Shown: positions 53,019-62,420 of the stretch, piece by piece
How the letters are laid out: each line of letters begins with the position of its first letter
How positions within the stretch are numbered: position 1 is the first letter of the stretch
Origin: G963665925 sp963676345
GTDB taxonomy: Bacteria; Bacillota; Clostridia; Peptostreptococcales; Acidaminobacteraceae
Direction: 5' to 3'
NCBI GenBank assembly: GCA_963676345.2
Contig: CAXXTS010000002.1
Coordinates: forward strand, 868,001 to 932,000
DNA: 64,000 nucleotides
Made by a program: the position numbers and the translations under genes
The notes under the pieces: model-generated
The model's database searches: none
Told to the model about the DNA's origin: nothing
Seen by the model: only the letters and a program-made list of their open reading frames with translations

Positions 53019-54710
53019 CTATTTTGCATCCGGCCTATCATTGCTTTTCATAGATTTGTCAGCCTTCTTCAAGTCCTGCCCATTTGTCTCATCTTCCTCA
53101 AAAAACAGAACATTTTCAGTTTTGTCAATAAATCGGTCCCACCGAACAACATGGCCTTTGTCATCGACTGCATATCCAGCATCCGTTGTTGCTGCAACCG
53201 ATTTTATATACTTGAGTTCACCGACACGCACAGGCTTTGATGGATAATCATCATCCACACCACTATAATGTCCCCATGTAAAAACTTGCCCCACTGCATC
53301 CAGTGCAACCACAAAGTTCATTTTTGTGCTCAGCTCTACCACGTCTTTTATGTCGAGAATTTCCTGTGCGAAAAGCACCTCTGACTCACCTTGAATACCA
53401 AGCTGCGACTTGTTATTGAGACCCCAGACCTTGACTTTGCCTGCATCTGTAATCGCCAAGCTAAAGCCGCGTCCTGCACAAATATACTTAACGCCTGCAA
53501 TCGTCGTTAGACTCGGTTCATTGTTTTTCCCTTTAAAGCCTAGTCCGAGCTGGCCATAGCGATTGTCTCCCCAGCTGTAAATGGTCCCATCGAAGCCCAT
53601 AGCAAGCATGTGCGTTCCGCCGCAACTGATGGCCTTAATATTTTCAACGCCTTCAACACGCATTGGCGTTTCTTTAAAATAGGATGGCTCACAGCCTAGT
53701 TGGCCATACTCATTATTTCCCCAAGTGTAAACCTGGCCCGATGTTGTCAGTGCCGCACCGAAGTTTTCACCTGCCGATATTTGCTTAACGTTCTCCACAC
53801 CCCAAAGCTGCTTAGGTGCAATTAAATCTGTTCGGTTGCCCTGTCCAAGTTGGCCAAAGTTGTTGCGCCCACAGGTAAACACCTTTCTCTCATGGGTCAA
53901 AAACAAGCTGTGGTAGGCACCGCCATCAACTTGGCGAATGTTATCCAGCATTCTTATCACTTTTCGTCGCGCCAGTGGCTGAGAGTCTCCCGTAGCCAGC
54001 TGACCGAAATCATTTCGTCCAAAACCATCTACTTTGCCATTATTATGCACGATGAAAATACTGTCATGCCCCGATGAAATCGCTTTGATGCCCTTGATTT
54101 CTTTTACGACAATTTGCTCTTCTGTCCATTCAGACCAGTTACCATTCTTGTCCTGAACCTTAAGCCTTATTTTCTTAATGCCCGGCTCATCGTAACGCTG
54201 CTTCATATTTTCCCATTTGACATCATTTACTTCATTGTCTTCAGTAGTCGATGCCGAGTAGTCAAATTCCAACAGGGTTGTGGTTGTAATGCCTTCGGTA
54301 GGAACCACCTTAAACGAGGCTACTGGTTCAACCTTACTGATGGCGTTGACGCTGGAAAAACTCAAAAAAAGCTTGTTTCCTTTTATATGAGACGCCCCAC
54401 CAATCCTCTTCAAAATCAGCTCACTGTCCATATGCTTTGCATTTTTTACAATCAGATATTTCTGATCCAGTGAAACTGCATAACGGTCCCATTCAATATC
54501 ACGGGACTCACGCATATGCGGTTCAAGAAGCCTTACATCTTCACAAAGACCATTGTTTTCCTTTTTAAACTGCACAAATGCCGATCTCAAGACGCGAAAA
54601 TCATTAATGATTTCATCTATATCTATATCTTCGCCTTGCATCGACTGCTTGATCACAAATCCTGCAATCACAGATATAACAATACCTACACCACCTAAAA
54701 TATAATCCAA
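53019..54710 (-). CDS. RCC1-repeat protein with N-terminal membrane anchor
   Basis: 563 residues. The first 20 residues are a membrane anchor (VGIVISVIAGFVIKQSM). A region without known motif (about 25-185) follows, then six or seven RCC1-type blades (about 190-540), each with a GxNxxGQLG-like core such as GRNDFGQLATGD, GRNNFGQLGQGN, GNNEYGQLG and GDNRYGQLGLG; the sixth, GHYSGVD, is degenerate. Beta-propellers of this kind bind proteins. In bacteria their roles are mostly unknown. The start is TTG with GAGGAGATAGG. It lies between folD and pyc with its own terminator. Confidence 0.87.
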   Translation of the reverse strand: MDYILGGVGIVISVIAGFVIKQSMQGEDIDIDEIINDFRVLRSAFVQFKKENNGLCEDVRLLEPHMRESRDIEWDRYAVSLDQKYLIVKNAKHMDSELILKRIGGASHIKGNKLFLSFSSVNAISKVEPVASFKVVPTEGITTTTLLEFDYSASTTEDNEVNDVKWENMKQRYDEPGIKKIRLKVQDKNGNWSEWTEEQIVVKEIKGIKAISSGHDSIFIVHNNGKVDGFGRNDFGQLATGDSQPLARRKVIRMLDNIRQVDGGAYHSLFLTHERKVFTCGRNNFGQLGQGNRTDLIAPKQLWGVENVKQISAGENFGAALTTSGQVYTWGNNEYGQLGCEPSYFKETPMRVEGVENIKAISCGGTHMLAMGFDGTIYSWGDNRYGQLGLGFKGKNNEPSLTTIAGVKYICAGRGFSLAITDAGKVKVWGLNNKSQLGIQGESEVLFAQEILDIKDVVELSTKMNFVVALDAVGQVFTWGHYSGVDDDYPSKPVRVGELKYIKSVAATTDAGYAVDDKGHVVRWDRFIDKTENVLFFEEDETNGQDLKKADKSMKSNDRPDAK

Positions 54711-54821
54711 AACCCTATCTCCTCGCTTTGTATTTAAGCAACATGCAAGTCCCCCATTGCGGTCGCTATGGATAGTATACTCTATTCGTCTTAGTCTGGT
54801 TATAATTTGTACTGAATACTT

Positions 54822-55667
54822 TTATAAATTTTCTTGACCCAGTGCTGCTTTCATTGTGTTCCATGAAAGAGTTGCAATGGTTGTCGTTCCCACACCACCT
54901 GGAACCGGTGTAATCCATCCCGCTTTCTGGCTTGCAGACTCAAAGTCTACATCTCCTGTAATTTTGCCGTCCACTTCATGTATACCCACGTCGATTACCA
55001 CTGCCCCTTCTTTAATCATGTCTGCACCCACCATATGCGGTCTGCCTGCCGCAGCAACCAAGATGTCTGCTTGTTTTGTCAGTTCTGATAGGTTTTGTGT
55101 TCTTGAATGACAAATGGTTACAGTCGCATTGCGCTCAAGCAGGAGCATGGCTACAGGTTTACCCACCACATTGCTTCTGCCGATCACAACCGCATGCTTG
55201 CCTTCAATGTCTATGCCACTGTACTCCAGCATATGAATAACACCATAAGGTGTACATGGATAAAGTCCACCTGAACCCGCATAGAGTTTTCCCGCATTAA
55301 GGACATGGAATCCATCTACATCCTTTTGGTCTGAAATCGTCGCAACGACTCTTGCCTTGTTAATATGCTTTGGCAGAGGCATCTGTACCAGTATGCCATG
55401 AACAGCCTTGTCTGCGTTCAGCGCCTCAATGCACTCAATAAGTGCATCTTCTGTTATATCTTCTTTCATATAAATGACTTGTGCGTCAAGACCATCCTTA
55501 TGGCAACGTCTTTCTACCATGCGCACGTAAGATGCTGCAGCCGGATCATCTCCAATTAGAATAACGCGAAGGCCTGGTGTTATGCCCACTTGATTAAGGG
55601 TCTCCAAGTCCTTTGACATGTCTTGTCTCATTTTCTGTGCAACTGCTTTTCCTTCTAATCGTTCCAT
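54822..55667 (-). CDS. folD: Methylenetetrahydrofolate dehydrogenase/cyclohydrolase (FolD), with altered active site
   Basis: 281 residues. FolD oxidises methylene-THF to methenyl-THF and then hydrolyses it to formyl-THF. Motifs GILVQMPLPKH (Gln95), KDVDGFHVLN (Asp118) and GRSNVVGKPVA are normal. The catalytic lysine expected four residues after Tyr47 (E. coli Lys54) is Val51 here, in SYVRMVERRC, and the late PGGVGPMT is PGGVGTTT. By precedent in E. coli mutants and some clostridial FolDs, loss of the lysine should remove cyclohydrolase and leave dehydrogenase activity. ATG follows GGAGGCC. It is beside the gcv operon, whose product is methylene-THF. Confidence 0.9.
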   Translation of the reverse strand: MERLEGKAVAQKMRQDMSKDLETLNQVGITPGLRVILIGDDPAAASYVRMVERRCHKDGLDAQVIYMKEDITEDALIECIEALNADKAVHGILVQMPLPKHINKARVVATISDQKDVDGFHVLNAGKLYAGSGGLYPCTPYGVIHMLEYSGIDIEGKHAVVIGRSNVVGKPVAMLLLERNATVTICHSRTQNLSELTKQADILVAAAGRPHMVGADMIKEGAVVIDVGIHEVDGKITGDVDFESASQKAGWITPVPGGVGTTTIATLSWNTMKAALGQENL

Positions 55668-55784
55668 AAGGCCTCCATATGTAATGTAAGTATATTATGA
55701 TATCATGTTAAACTTACCAATAATCCACTTCGCCTGTCAACTGAATACACCACATACTCATACAAATAATTTCAGCGCAACTAC

Positions 55785-55822
55785 AAAAAAACCGTACAGT
55801 CATGTTATGACTGTACGGTTTT
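55785..55822 (-). terminator. Intrinsic terminator of the gcv operon
   Basis: A perfect 16-bp stem, AAAACCGTACAGTCAT with its complement and a 3-nt loop, with T-run on the minus strand. Confidence 0.92.
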
Positions 55823-55847
55823 CCTATTCTCATAAATTTGTACTCGG

Positions 55848-57314
55848 TTAATGGTCCAGGCTGTCCTTATATTTTAAAATTAATACCCGCGCCGCCCTGA
55901 CTTCATCAATACGTCTTACAGGGGTTTTATGAGGTGCATTCTTAAGTAGTTCCGGCTCATTCTCCGCTTCATGTGCTATGCGTGCCATAACCTCAGCGAA
56001 GTCATCCAGTGTTTCCTTACTCTCCGTTTCAGTAGGCTCAATCATAAGCGCCTCTGGTACAATGAGTGGAAAATACACAGTTGGTGGATGATAGCCGTAA
56101 TCAATAATTCGCTTTGCCACATCCAAGGTTGAAATATCATCCGATGGATTTTTAAGTCCCGCTGCCACAAACTCATGTTTGCAGAGCATGTCTTCAGGAA
56201 TCTGATAATCCGCCATCATTTTATGCATGAGATAATTGGCGTTGAGTACGGAGGTTTCCCCTGCTTCTCTAATGCCATCATGGCCCATTGCCTTAATGTA
56301 GGTATAGGCACGAACCAAAATACTGAAGTTGCCATAAAAGCTCTTCACCTTTCCAATTGTAAGAGGTCTTTCATAGTCAAACAGATAACGGTCTGACTTC
56401 TGCGAAATCATAGGGACTGGCAAGAAGGGCACCAGCTTTTCTTTTACGCCCACTGGCCCAGCGCCTGGACCCCCTCCGCCGTGTGGCGTTGAAAAAGTCT
56501 TGTGCAAGTTGTAGTGCATCACATCAAAGCCCATGTCCCCTGGTCTGCACTGGCCCATAATGGCATTCATATTGGCACCGTCATAATAAAGCAGACCGCC
56601 TGCGTCATGAACAATCTCTGCAATGGCACCGATATTTTTTTCGAACAGACCCAGTGTGGAAGGATTGGTCAGCATGAGACCTGCGGTATCCTCACCCACA
56701 GCTTCTCTTAAGGCTTCAAGATCAACATTTCCAAATGAATCAGATGGTATTTCGATGATTTCCATACCGACTACAGCTGCTGTGGCCGGATTGGTTCCAT
56801 GTGCCGAATCTGGCACAATAATCTTGTTTCTTTGTGCATGGCCCTGGTTTTCATGGTAGGCTTTGATCAGCATGAGCCCAGTGAGCTCGCCCTGTGCACC
56901 AGCAGCGGGTTGAAGGGTTACCGCATCCATTCCGGATATTTCTGCAAGCATATCAGAGAGCTCATACATTAACTTAAGAGCACCTTGAATGGTTTCTTCT
57001 GGTTGATATGGATGTAGGTTTTTAAATCCGCTAAGGGCCGCTGCATCTTCATTAACCTTTGGATTGTACTTCATCGTACAAGAGCCAAGGGGATAAAAGC
57101 CCTTATCAATAGAATAGTTCTTAGCAGAGATGTTCGTATAATGCCGTACAATATCCATCTCACTCACTTCAGGCAACTCTGAATCTTCTTTTCTAAGATA
57201 TTTTTTTGGAATCAAATCATCTAGGGCTTGTTTCTCAACATCGATATCGGGTAGATGGAAGGCCCGCCGTCCCGGTTTAGATACTTCAAATATCAGTTTT
57301 TCATAGTGCTTCAT
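55848..57314 (-). CDS. gcvPB: Glycine dehydrogenase (decarboxylating) subunit 2
   Basis: 488 residues. The P-protein decarboxylates glycine and passes the aminomethyl group to lipoyl-GcvH. This subunit binds PLP at Lys271 in NLHKTFSTPHGGGGPG, and has LGSCTMKYNPK and DSAHGTNPATA. The two-subunit form is usual in Firmicutes and archaea. Its ATG overlaps the end of gcvPA by 4 bp with AGGTGATC as the site, so expression is coupled. It ends the operon. Confidence 0.95.
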   Translation of the reverse strand: MKHYEKLIFEVSKPGRRAFHLPDIDVEKQALDDLIPKKYLRKEDSELPEVSEMDIVRHYTNISAKNYSIDKGFYPLGSCTMKYNPKVNEDAAALSGFKNLHPYQPEETIQGALKLMYELSDMLAEISGMDAVTLQPAAGAQGELTGLMLIKAYHENQGHAQRNKIIVPDSAHGTNPATAAVVGMEIIEIPSDSFGNVDLEALREAVGEDTAGLMLTNPSTLGLFEKNIGAIAEIVHDAGGLLYYDGANMNAIMGQCRPGDMGFDVMHYNLHKTFSTPHGGGGPGAGPVGVKEKLVPFLPVPMISQKSDRYLFDYERPLTIGKVKSFYGNFSILVRAYTYIKAMGHDGIREAGETSVLNANYLMHKMMADYQIPEDMLCKHEFVAAGLKNPSDDISTLDVAKRIIDYGYHPPTVYFPLIVPEALMIEPTETESKETLDDFAEVMARIAHEAENEPELLKNAPHKTPVRRIDEVRAARVLILKYKDSLDH

Positions 57315-58651
57315 AAGATCACCTCCAGTGCACTCACTAGAGCATCCATTTCTTCTTTTGTCCGTTTTTCAGTCACTGCAAGTAGCATTGTGTTCGGCAT
57401 TGGGTATACCCTATTCACATCATATCCACCCAAAATACCTGCCTTTAGCAGTTCGGCATTGATTGCTTCGACTGGCTTTTCAAATGTCACTGCAAATTCT
57501 TTGAAGAATGGCTTATCAAAGGCCGGCTTCGCAAGACCCTTCTCTATGAGCTGGGTATAAAGGTAATGCGCCTTTTGAAGAGAATGCTGCGCAACCTCTT
57601 TTAAACCAACCTTGCCCACTGTATTCATATAAATTGCGGCCTTGAGAATCATAAGCCCTTGATTTGTACAAATATTTGATGTGGCTTTAAAGCGCCGGAT
57701 ATGCTGCTCTCTCGCTTGCAGGGTCAACACAAAGGCTCGCTTGCCATCCTCATCTACTGACTGTCCGCAAATTCTACCTGGCAGTTTTCGAACCAGCTTT
57801 TGCGTCACCGCCATAAAGCCGAAGTATGGTCCGCCAAGAGCCATATCATTTCCAAGTACTTGACCCTCGCCGATGACAATATCTGCACCCAGATTTCCCG
57901 GAGGCTCGAGCAGAGCTAGAGAAATCGGATCAACCGATACGATGGTAAGACCTTTGACCGCTTCCATCTGCTTTGACACCGCTGCAATATCTTCCACGAT
58001 ACCAAAGAAGTTTGGCGACTGAATCATAACACCAGCAACGGACTTGTCAACGAGACTTTCCAGTGCCTTATAGTCTGTTTCCCCGCCTTCAATAGGCACT
58101 TCAACAACTTCAAAATCCCTGAATCTGTAGTATGTTTTTAAAACCTGACGCACTTCCGGGTGGACACTTGCTGAAACGAGAATTTTATCTCTTTTCTTTG
58201 CGGCACACGCCATCATAGCAGCTTCTGCCGCAGCATGGGCCCCATCATAAACTGAGGCATTTGAAACGTCCATGCCAGTAAGCTCACATATTAATGACTG
58301 GTACTCAAAAATATTTTGAAGCGTACCCTGACTGATTTCTGGCTGATACGGTGTATAGGCTGTGAAAAATTCAGAACGTCCAGCCAAGTGATTGACAACG
58401 GTTGGTACAAAATGATCATAAGCACCTGCACCCATAAAGCAAACCAGGTCATCCAGACTTTTGTTTTGCCCCGCGAGTGCCCGCATATTCTTTTGAATTT
58501 CAAGTTCACTCTTTGACGCTTCAAGATTTAGCGCCCTGTTTAATCGGAAGGCCTTTGGTATATCAACAAACAAATCGTCTATCTGGGCCTTTCCAATTTC
58601 TGCAAGCATATCTTTTCGGTCCTGTTCAGAGTTGGGTATATATCTGTGCAC
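57311..58651 (-). CDS. gcvPA: Glycine dehydrogenase (decarboxylating) subunit 1
   Basis: 446 residues. It is the partner of gcvPB and forms the alpha2beta2 P-protein. Family features are MHRYIPNSEQDRKDML at the start, FMGAGAYDHFVPTVV, YTPYQPEISQGTLQ and SNICTNQGLM. It lacks the PLP lysine, as expected. The start is GTG with GGGAGGCGG. It follows gcvH by 28 bp. Confidence 0.95.
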   Translation of the reverse strand: MHRYIPNSEQDRKDMLAEIGKAQIDDLFVDIPKAFRLNRALNLEASKSELEIQKNMRALAGQNKSLDDLVCFMGAGAYDHFVPTVVNHLAGRSEFFTAYTPYQPEISQGTLQNIFEYQSLICELTGMDVSNASVYDGAHAAAEAAMMACAAKKRDKILVSASVHPEVRQVLKTYYRFRDFEVVEVPIEGGETDYKALESLVDKSVAGVMIQSPNFFGIVEDIAAVSKQMEAVKGLTIVSVDPISLALLEPPGNLGADIVIGEGQVLGNDMALGGPYFGFMAVTQKLVRKLPGRICGQSVDEDGKRAFVLTLQAREQHIRRFKATSNICTNQGLMILKAAIYMNTVGKVGLKEVAQHSLQKAHYLYTQLIEKGLAKPAFDKPFFKEFAVTFEKPVEAINAELLKAGILGGYDVNRVYPMPNTMLLAVTEKRTKEEMDALVSALEVIL

Positions 58652-58679
58652 GTTACCGCCTCCCTATTCTAGACTCTGT

Positions 58680-59060
58680 CTACTCCTTATCGATAAAGGC
58701 TTCGTATGCATCGCTGTCCATTAAAGATTCCAGCTCAGCCTTATCGGAGAGCTCAATTTTCACAATCCATGCATCAAAAGCGTCTTCATTCACTTTTTCT
58801 GGAGCATCTTCTAGGTCTTCATTTACAGCAGTCACCTTGCCAGAAACGGGGGTGAGCACATCAGAAGCCGCCTTGACCGATTCAATGGCCCCCAGCGCAT
58901 CTCCCTGATCGAACTCATCGTCTTCATCAGGTAACTCAACAAAAACAATATCGCCTAGTTCATGCTGTGCATAATCGCTGATGCCTATGTATGCAACATT
59001 TCCCTCAACACGCACCCACTCATGATCTTCTGAATAGTATAATCCCTTTTCCACTTTCAT
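58680..59060 (-). CDS. gcvH: Glycine cleavage system H protein
   Basis: 126 residues. GcvH carries the lipoyl arm on Lys63 in GAIESVKAASD. The whole protein, from KGLYYSEDHEWVRVEG to YEAFIDKE, fits. ATG at 59060 follows GGGAGG with an 8-nt gap; an upstream in-frame start at 59087 overlaps it. It needs lipoylation by an enzyme not in the window. Confidence 0.95.
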   Translation of the reverse strand: MKVEKGLYYSEDHEWVRVEGNVAYIGISDYAQHELGDIVFVELPDEDDEFDQGDALGAIESVKAASDVLTPVSGKVTAVNEDLEDAPEKVNEDAFDAWIVKIELSDKAELESLMDSDAYEAFIDKE

Positions 59061-59149
59061 TGCATTTTCCTCCCTTTTAATAAACAAAGCATTAAATTAC
59101 ACTAGCCTGCTGTGTCTTTTAAATCCTTTAACTTCAGACTTATTCATTT

Positions 59150-60256
59150 CTATTTTTTATACTTTTTAGTATAGAATCGCTTGCTGATGACTTGTGCTTT
59201 TCTCCGTTTGCCTCTGATTTCAATTTCAAACTCCATACCAAGTTTAGTATATTCAATATCTACATGGGCAAGACCAATGCGCTTGCCTACTGTTGGCGCC
59301 TTATAGCCGGTCGTAACCGTACCGATAACATCCCCACTGCGTATAACACTATAGCCTTCACGCGGAATGCCCTTGTCTATCATTTCAAATCCAATTAATT
59401 TGAGTTCAAGACCTTCGCGCTTTTGCTTTTCAAGAGCTGCCTTGCCGATAAACTCAGCTCCTTCAAGATCAACAAAATAGCCAAGACCCGCTTCAAGCGG
59501 TGTGATATCTGCCTTGATTTCATGACCATAAAGCGGTAGTGTTGCTTCAAAGCGCAGCGTGTCTCTAGCACCAAGACCCGCACATTCAAGACCTTGTGAT
59601 TCACCGGCTTCAAGCAGGTGTTTCCAAATTGCAGGTGCATCCCCAGGCGCAGTGTATATCTCAAATCCATCTTCACCTGTGTAACCCGTTCGAGATACAA
59701 GGGCAGATACACCGGCTATTTCTACATCGCTGACAAACTCGAAAAAACCTATGGTGTCTAAATCCAGCTCTGTTTTCTTTTGAAGGATTGCCTGTGCCAG
59801 CGGCCCCTGAATGGCAACCTGAGCAAAATCGTCTGAGCAGTTGCGTGCATAAACATCAAATTCTTTAGCCTTTTCTCGTACCCAAGCATCATCTTTTTCT
59901 ATATTGCCCGCATTAATGACAAGCAGGTAAGATGATTCTGCTTTTCTGTAAACCAGCAAATCGTCTACAACACCGCCGTTTTCATAACACATCAGGCTGT
60001 ACAGTACTTTGCCAATAGGGAGGCTATTAACGTCCCCAACAACAAGGTAGTTCACAAAGGCTGTCGCCTGAGGTCCATCCACTTCGATTTCACCCATATG
60101 TGATACATCAAACAAACCGGCACGATTTCTTACCGCTTCATGCTCAGAAACAAGTCCTTTGTACTGAACGGGCATATCCCATCCTGCAAAGGGAACCATC
60201 TTTGCGCCAAGTTCTATGTGTAGGTCGTGGAGTGGTGTTTTCTTTAAATTTTCCAT
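59150..60256 (-). CDS. gcvT: Aminomethyltransferase (glycine cleavage T protein)
   Basis: 368 residues. GcvT moves the aminomethyl group from GcvH to tetrahydrofolate, releasing ammonia and making methylene-THF. Motifs LHDLHIELGAKMVPFAGWDM, LFDVSHMGEIEV, SRTGYTGEDGFEIY and GLGARDTLRFEA are intact, and the C-terminal barrel is complete. It starts the four-gene operon; ATG follows GGGGGAGTATC. The leader carries no glycine riboswitch, unlike in many bacteria. Confidence 0.95.
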   Translation of the reverse strand: MENLKKTPLHDLHIELGAKMVPFAGWDMPVQYKGLVSEHEAVRNRAGLFDVSHMGEIEVDGPQATAFVNYLVVGDVNSLPIGKVLYSLMCYENGGVVDDLLVYRKAESSYLLVINAGNIEKDDAWVREKAKEFDVYARNCSDDFAQVAIQGPLAQAILQKKTELDLDTIGFFEFVSDVEIAGVSALVSRTGYTGEDGFEIYTAPGDAPAIWKHLLEAGESQGLECAGLGARDTLRFEATLPLYGHEIKADITPLEAGLGYFVDLEGAEFIGKAALEKQKREGLELKLIGFEMIDKGIPREGYSVIRSGDVIGTVTTGYKAPTVGKRIGLAHVDIEYTKLGMEFEIEIRGKRRKAQVISKRFYTKKYKK

Positions 60257-60377
60257 GATACTCCCCCTTTCTCATTCACTCTAAATTTTTTTACCCCAAT
60301 TTCATCGGTTTCACCACACGAATTTGAAATTTCGCCCAGTTCTTCTACACTTTTTCATGCATGTCTTAATATTCGCC

Positions 60378-60420
60378 AAAAAGAGAAGGCGCCGCAAGTT
60401 GCGACACCTTCTCTTTTTTT
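60378..60420 (-). terminator. Terminator between the TetR gene and the gcv operon
   Basis: AAAAGAGAAGG pairs with CCTTCTCTTTT around a CGCAA/TTGCG inner stem, with T-runs on both sides, so it can work in both directions. It ends the TetR transcript. Confidence 0.82.
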
Positions 60421-60458
60421 ATCATTTCTAAATGTAATTTTTTATTGTTTTATCCGTT

Positions 60459-61055
60459 TCAATTGTTAGACGTGGTCGGTTCCAGGCCTGTCATCCCCCG
60501 CCAAACCATTTCGATGTAGGTGTCTACCTCAGGGTCATCCCACTTAATACTGCCTGCAATACAGGCTCTAATAAGAAAAGAGAGTGCCCCGTCCAAATAT
60601 ACATTTAAGAGGTGGATTGAAATTATTTCCGGCGACTTCTGCTTTAACTCTGCATACATATATTCGATATGATTTTGATAGGCATTATAAACCTCTGCTT
60701 TCACGTCCGGATCAATTTCCGGAGACGCCGCATACCCTTCAACAAAGGCATACGCTTCAGGCTGGTTCTTGGCAAAATCAATCATACGTCTGATGACGCG
60801 CTCGAATCCTTCGCGTATGTCCTCTGACGCCTCAAACCCATCAAATATTCGGTCTAGCAGTTCCATCTTAATGCTTCTATAAAGCTCTGTAATTAAGGCT
60901 TCTTTACTCTGAAAATAATGATAAATGGTTCCGACAGCAACACCTGATCTTTTAGAAATCTTTGCCATCGAAGTGGCCTGTATCCCCGTTTCGTGAATCA
61001 TGAAAAGAGTTGTCTGTAGAACCTTTTTTCTTTTATCTATCTGATCTGTTTGCAT
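60459..61055 (-). CDS. TetR-family transcriptional regulator
   Basis: 198 residues. The N-terminal helix-turn-helix reads IQATSMAKISKRSGVAVGTIYHYFQSKEAL, the classic TetR pattern, and the rest is a helical ligand-binding domain. It is downstream of and probably linked to the ferredoxin-type aldo/keto reductase gene, which it may repress. The ligand is unknown. ATG at 61055 has AGGTAGGG eight bases ahead; the ATG at 61064 is too close to it. Confidence 0.88.
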   Translation of the reverse strand: MQTDQIDKRKKVLQTTLFMIHETGIQATSMAKISKRSGVAVGTIYHYFQSKEALITELYRSIKMELLDRIFDGFEASEDIREGFERVIRRMIDFAKNQPEAYAFVEGYAASPEIDPDVKAEVYNAYQNHIEYMYAELKQKSPEIISIHLLNVYLDGALSFLIRACIAGSIKWDDPEVDTYIEMVWRGMTGLEPTTSNN

Positions 61056-61141
61056 TTGAATCATCCCTACCTTAATAGTGTCCTTAACAGGGTATCCAAG
61101 AGACTCAGACTTGTCAAGACAAGCACAGACCTTTTAAACCA

Positions 61142-62338
61142 CTAGTTCCGCGCGCCAAGCACTTTTTTAGCAACCCAAGTCAAAAGCGGATCATAGAATG
61201 CTTCAAGTTCTTTTGAAACCTGCTTGAGATCTTTTCTGATTTCAATATGTTGTGGACAATGCTGCTCACATTTCCCGCAGTTGATGCACTGTGAAGCCTT
61301 TGCAGTTTTTTCTGCCATAAGTCCACCCGTTTGCATCATATACATGCCTTTTGCCATCATTAGCCCAAAGTATGATTTGTTGTTCAGCTGTTCAAAACAA
61401 GCTGGAATATTAACGCCTGCAGGACATGGCATACAGTAGGCACAACCTGTACACGGCACCTTCATCATGCTTTCAAACTGTTTTTTCACACGCTCAATGA
61501 CTTGAATCTCTTCAGATGTCATTGACCCAGGCGTTACGCGGTTGGCTATTTCAATATTTTCAGCAATGTGTTCATCGACATTCATGCCCGATAAAACACA
61601 GGTCACCTCTTTATGATTTAAAACCCAGCTAAAAGCCCAATCTGCAGCACTTCGCTCGCCTTCATTATCCAGTAATGTCTGTACCTTTTTAGGAAGCTTA
61701 CCGACCAGCATCCCCCCTCTTAGAGGCTCCATAATGAAGACTGCAATGTCCTTGGATGCCGCATATTCAAGCCCAGCTCGACCTGCCTGATTGTTTTCAT
61801 CCAGATAACTGTACTGAATCTGACAAAATGCCCAATCATAGGCATCAATAATATCGTTAAAGCTGTTTTTGTCGGCGTGATAGGAAAATCCGGCATTTCT
61901 GATTTTACCGCTGGCCTTGGCTTCTGTGAGAAAATCCAGCACGCCCAGTTTAACCATGCGCTCCCATTCGTCCTTTGACTGAATACCATGAATGAGGTAA
62001 TAGTCAATATAGTCTGTACGAAGACTTTTAAGCTGGTCATTTAAAATGGCCTCCATGTCTGCCCGCTTTTTAACACGAAATGGCGGTAACTTGGTTGCAA
62101 ACTTAACTTGATTTCTTAAACCATGCTTTTCAAATATTTTCCCGAGTACTTTTTCACTCTCTCCACCATGATAGGGCAGTGCGGTATCAAAATAATTTAC
62201 GCCCTGTTCAAATGCGGCGAGCATTTGTCGCTCAGTTTTTGCCTCATCTATTCTGCCTGCCCGTGTTGGCAGGCGCATACATCCATACCCGATTGCCGAA
62301 ATTTGATCGCCTGTTTTTGGAATGACTCTATATTGCAT
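61142..62338 (-). CDS. Aldo/keto reductase with C-terminal [4Fe-4S] ferredoxin motifs
   Basis: 398 residues. The aldo/keto reductase barrel has GYGCMRLPT, NYFDTALPYHG, the Lys in FATKLPP and DYYLIHG. The C-terminal part (about 300-380) carries two cysteine sets, CTGCAYCMPCPAGV and CINCGKCEQHCP, likely for two [4Fe-4S] clusters. Such proteins are common in anaerobes and are thought to move electrons between ferredoxin and an organic substrate. ATG at 62338 follows GAAGGAGGG. The adjacent TetR gene suggests induction by an unknown compound. Confidence 0.9.
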   Translation of the reverse strand: MQYRVIPKTGDQISAIGYGCMRLPTRAGRIDEAKTERQMLAAFEQGVNYFDTALPYHGGESEKVLGKIFEKHGLRNQVKFATKLPPFRVKKRADMEAILNDQLKSLRTDYIDYYLIHGIQSKDEWERMVKLGVLDFLTEAKASGKIRNAGFSYHADKNSFNDIIDAYDWAFCQIQYSYLDENNQAGRAGLEYAASKDIAVFIMEPLRGGMLVGKLPKKVQTLLDNEGERSAADWAFSWVLNHKEVTCVLSGMNVDEHIAENIEIANRVTPGSMTSEEIQVIERVKKQFESMMKVPCTGCAYCMPCPAGVNIPACFEQLNNKSYFGLMMAKGMYMMQTGGLMAEKTAKASQCINCGKCEQHCPQHIEIRKDLKQVSKELEAFYDPLLTWVAKKVLGARN

Positions 62339-62386
62339 ATAACCCTCCTTCACGTTGTACACCATCTATAGCCAAAGGCCACCGAC

Positions 62387-62420
62387 CGAATGTTCATTCT
62401 ATTAATTGACTCACGGTCAG
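62387..62420. promoter_or_regulatory. Candidate TetR operator upstream of the aldo/keto reductase gene
   Basis: The segment holds the perfect palindrome GAATGTTCATTC and, about 8 bp on, the partial palindrome TGAC-TCACG-GTCA. Both are 50-85 bp upstream of the reductase start. Which one, if either, binds the neighbouring TetR regulator is unknown. Confidence 0.45.

Noticed and set aside
60257..60377. Glycine riboswitch ahead of gcvT
   Set aside because: None of the conserved aptamer pieces (GGAGAG, GCCGAAGG, AGGACA) is present on the minus strand here.
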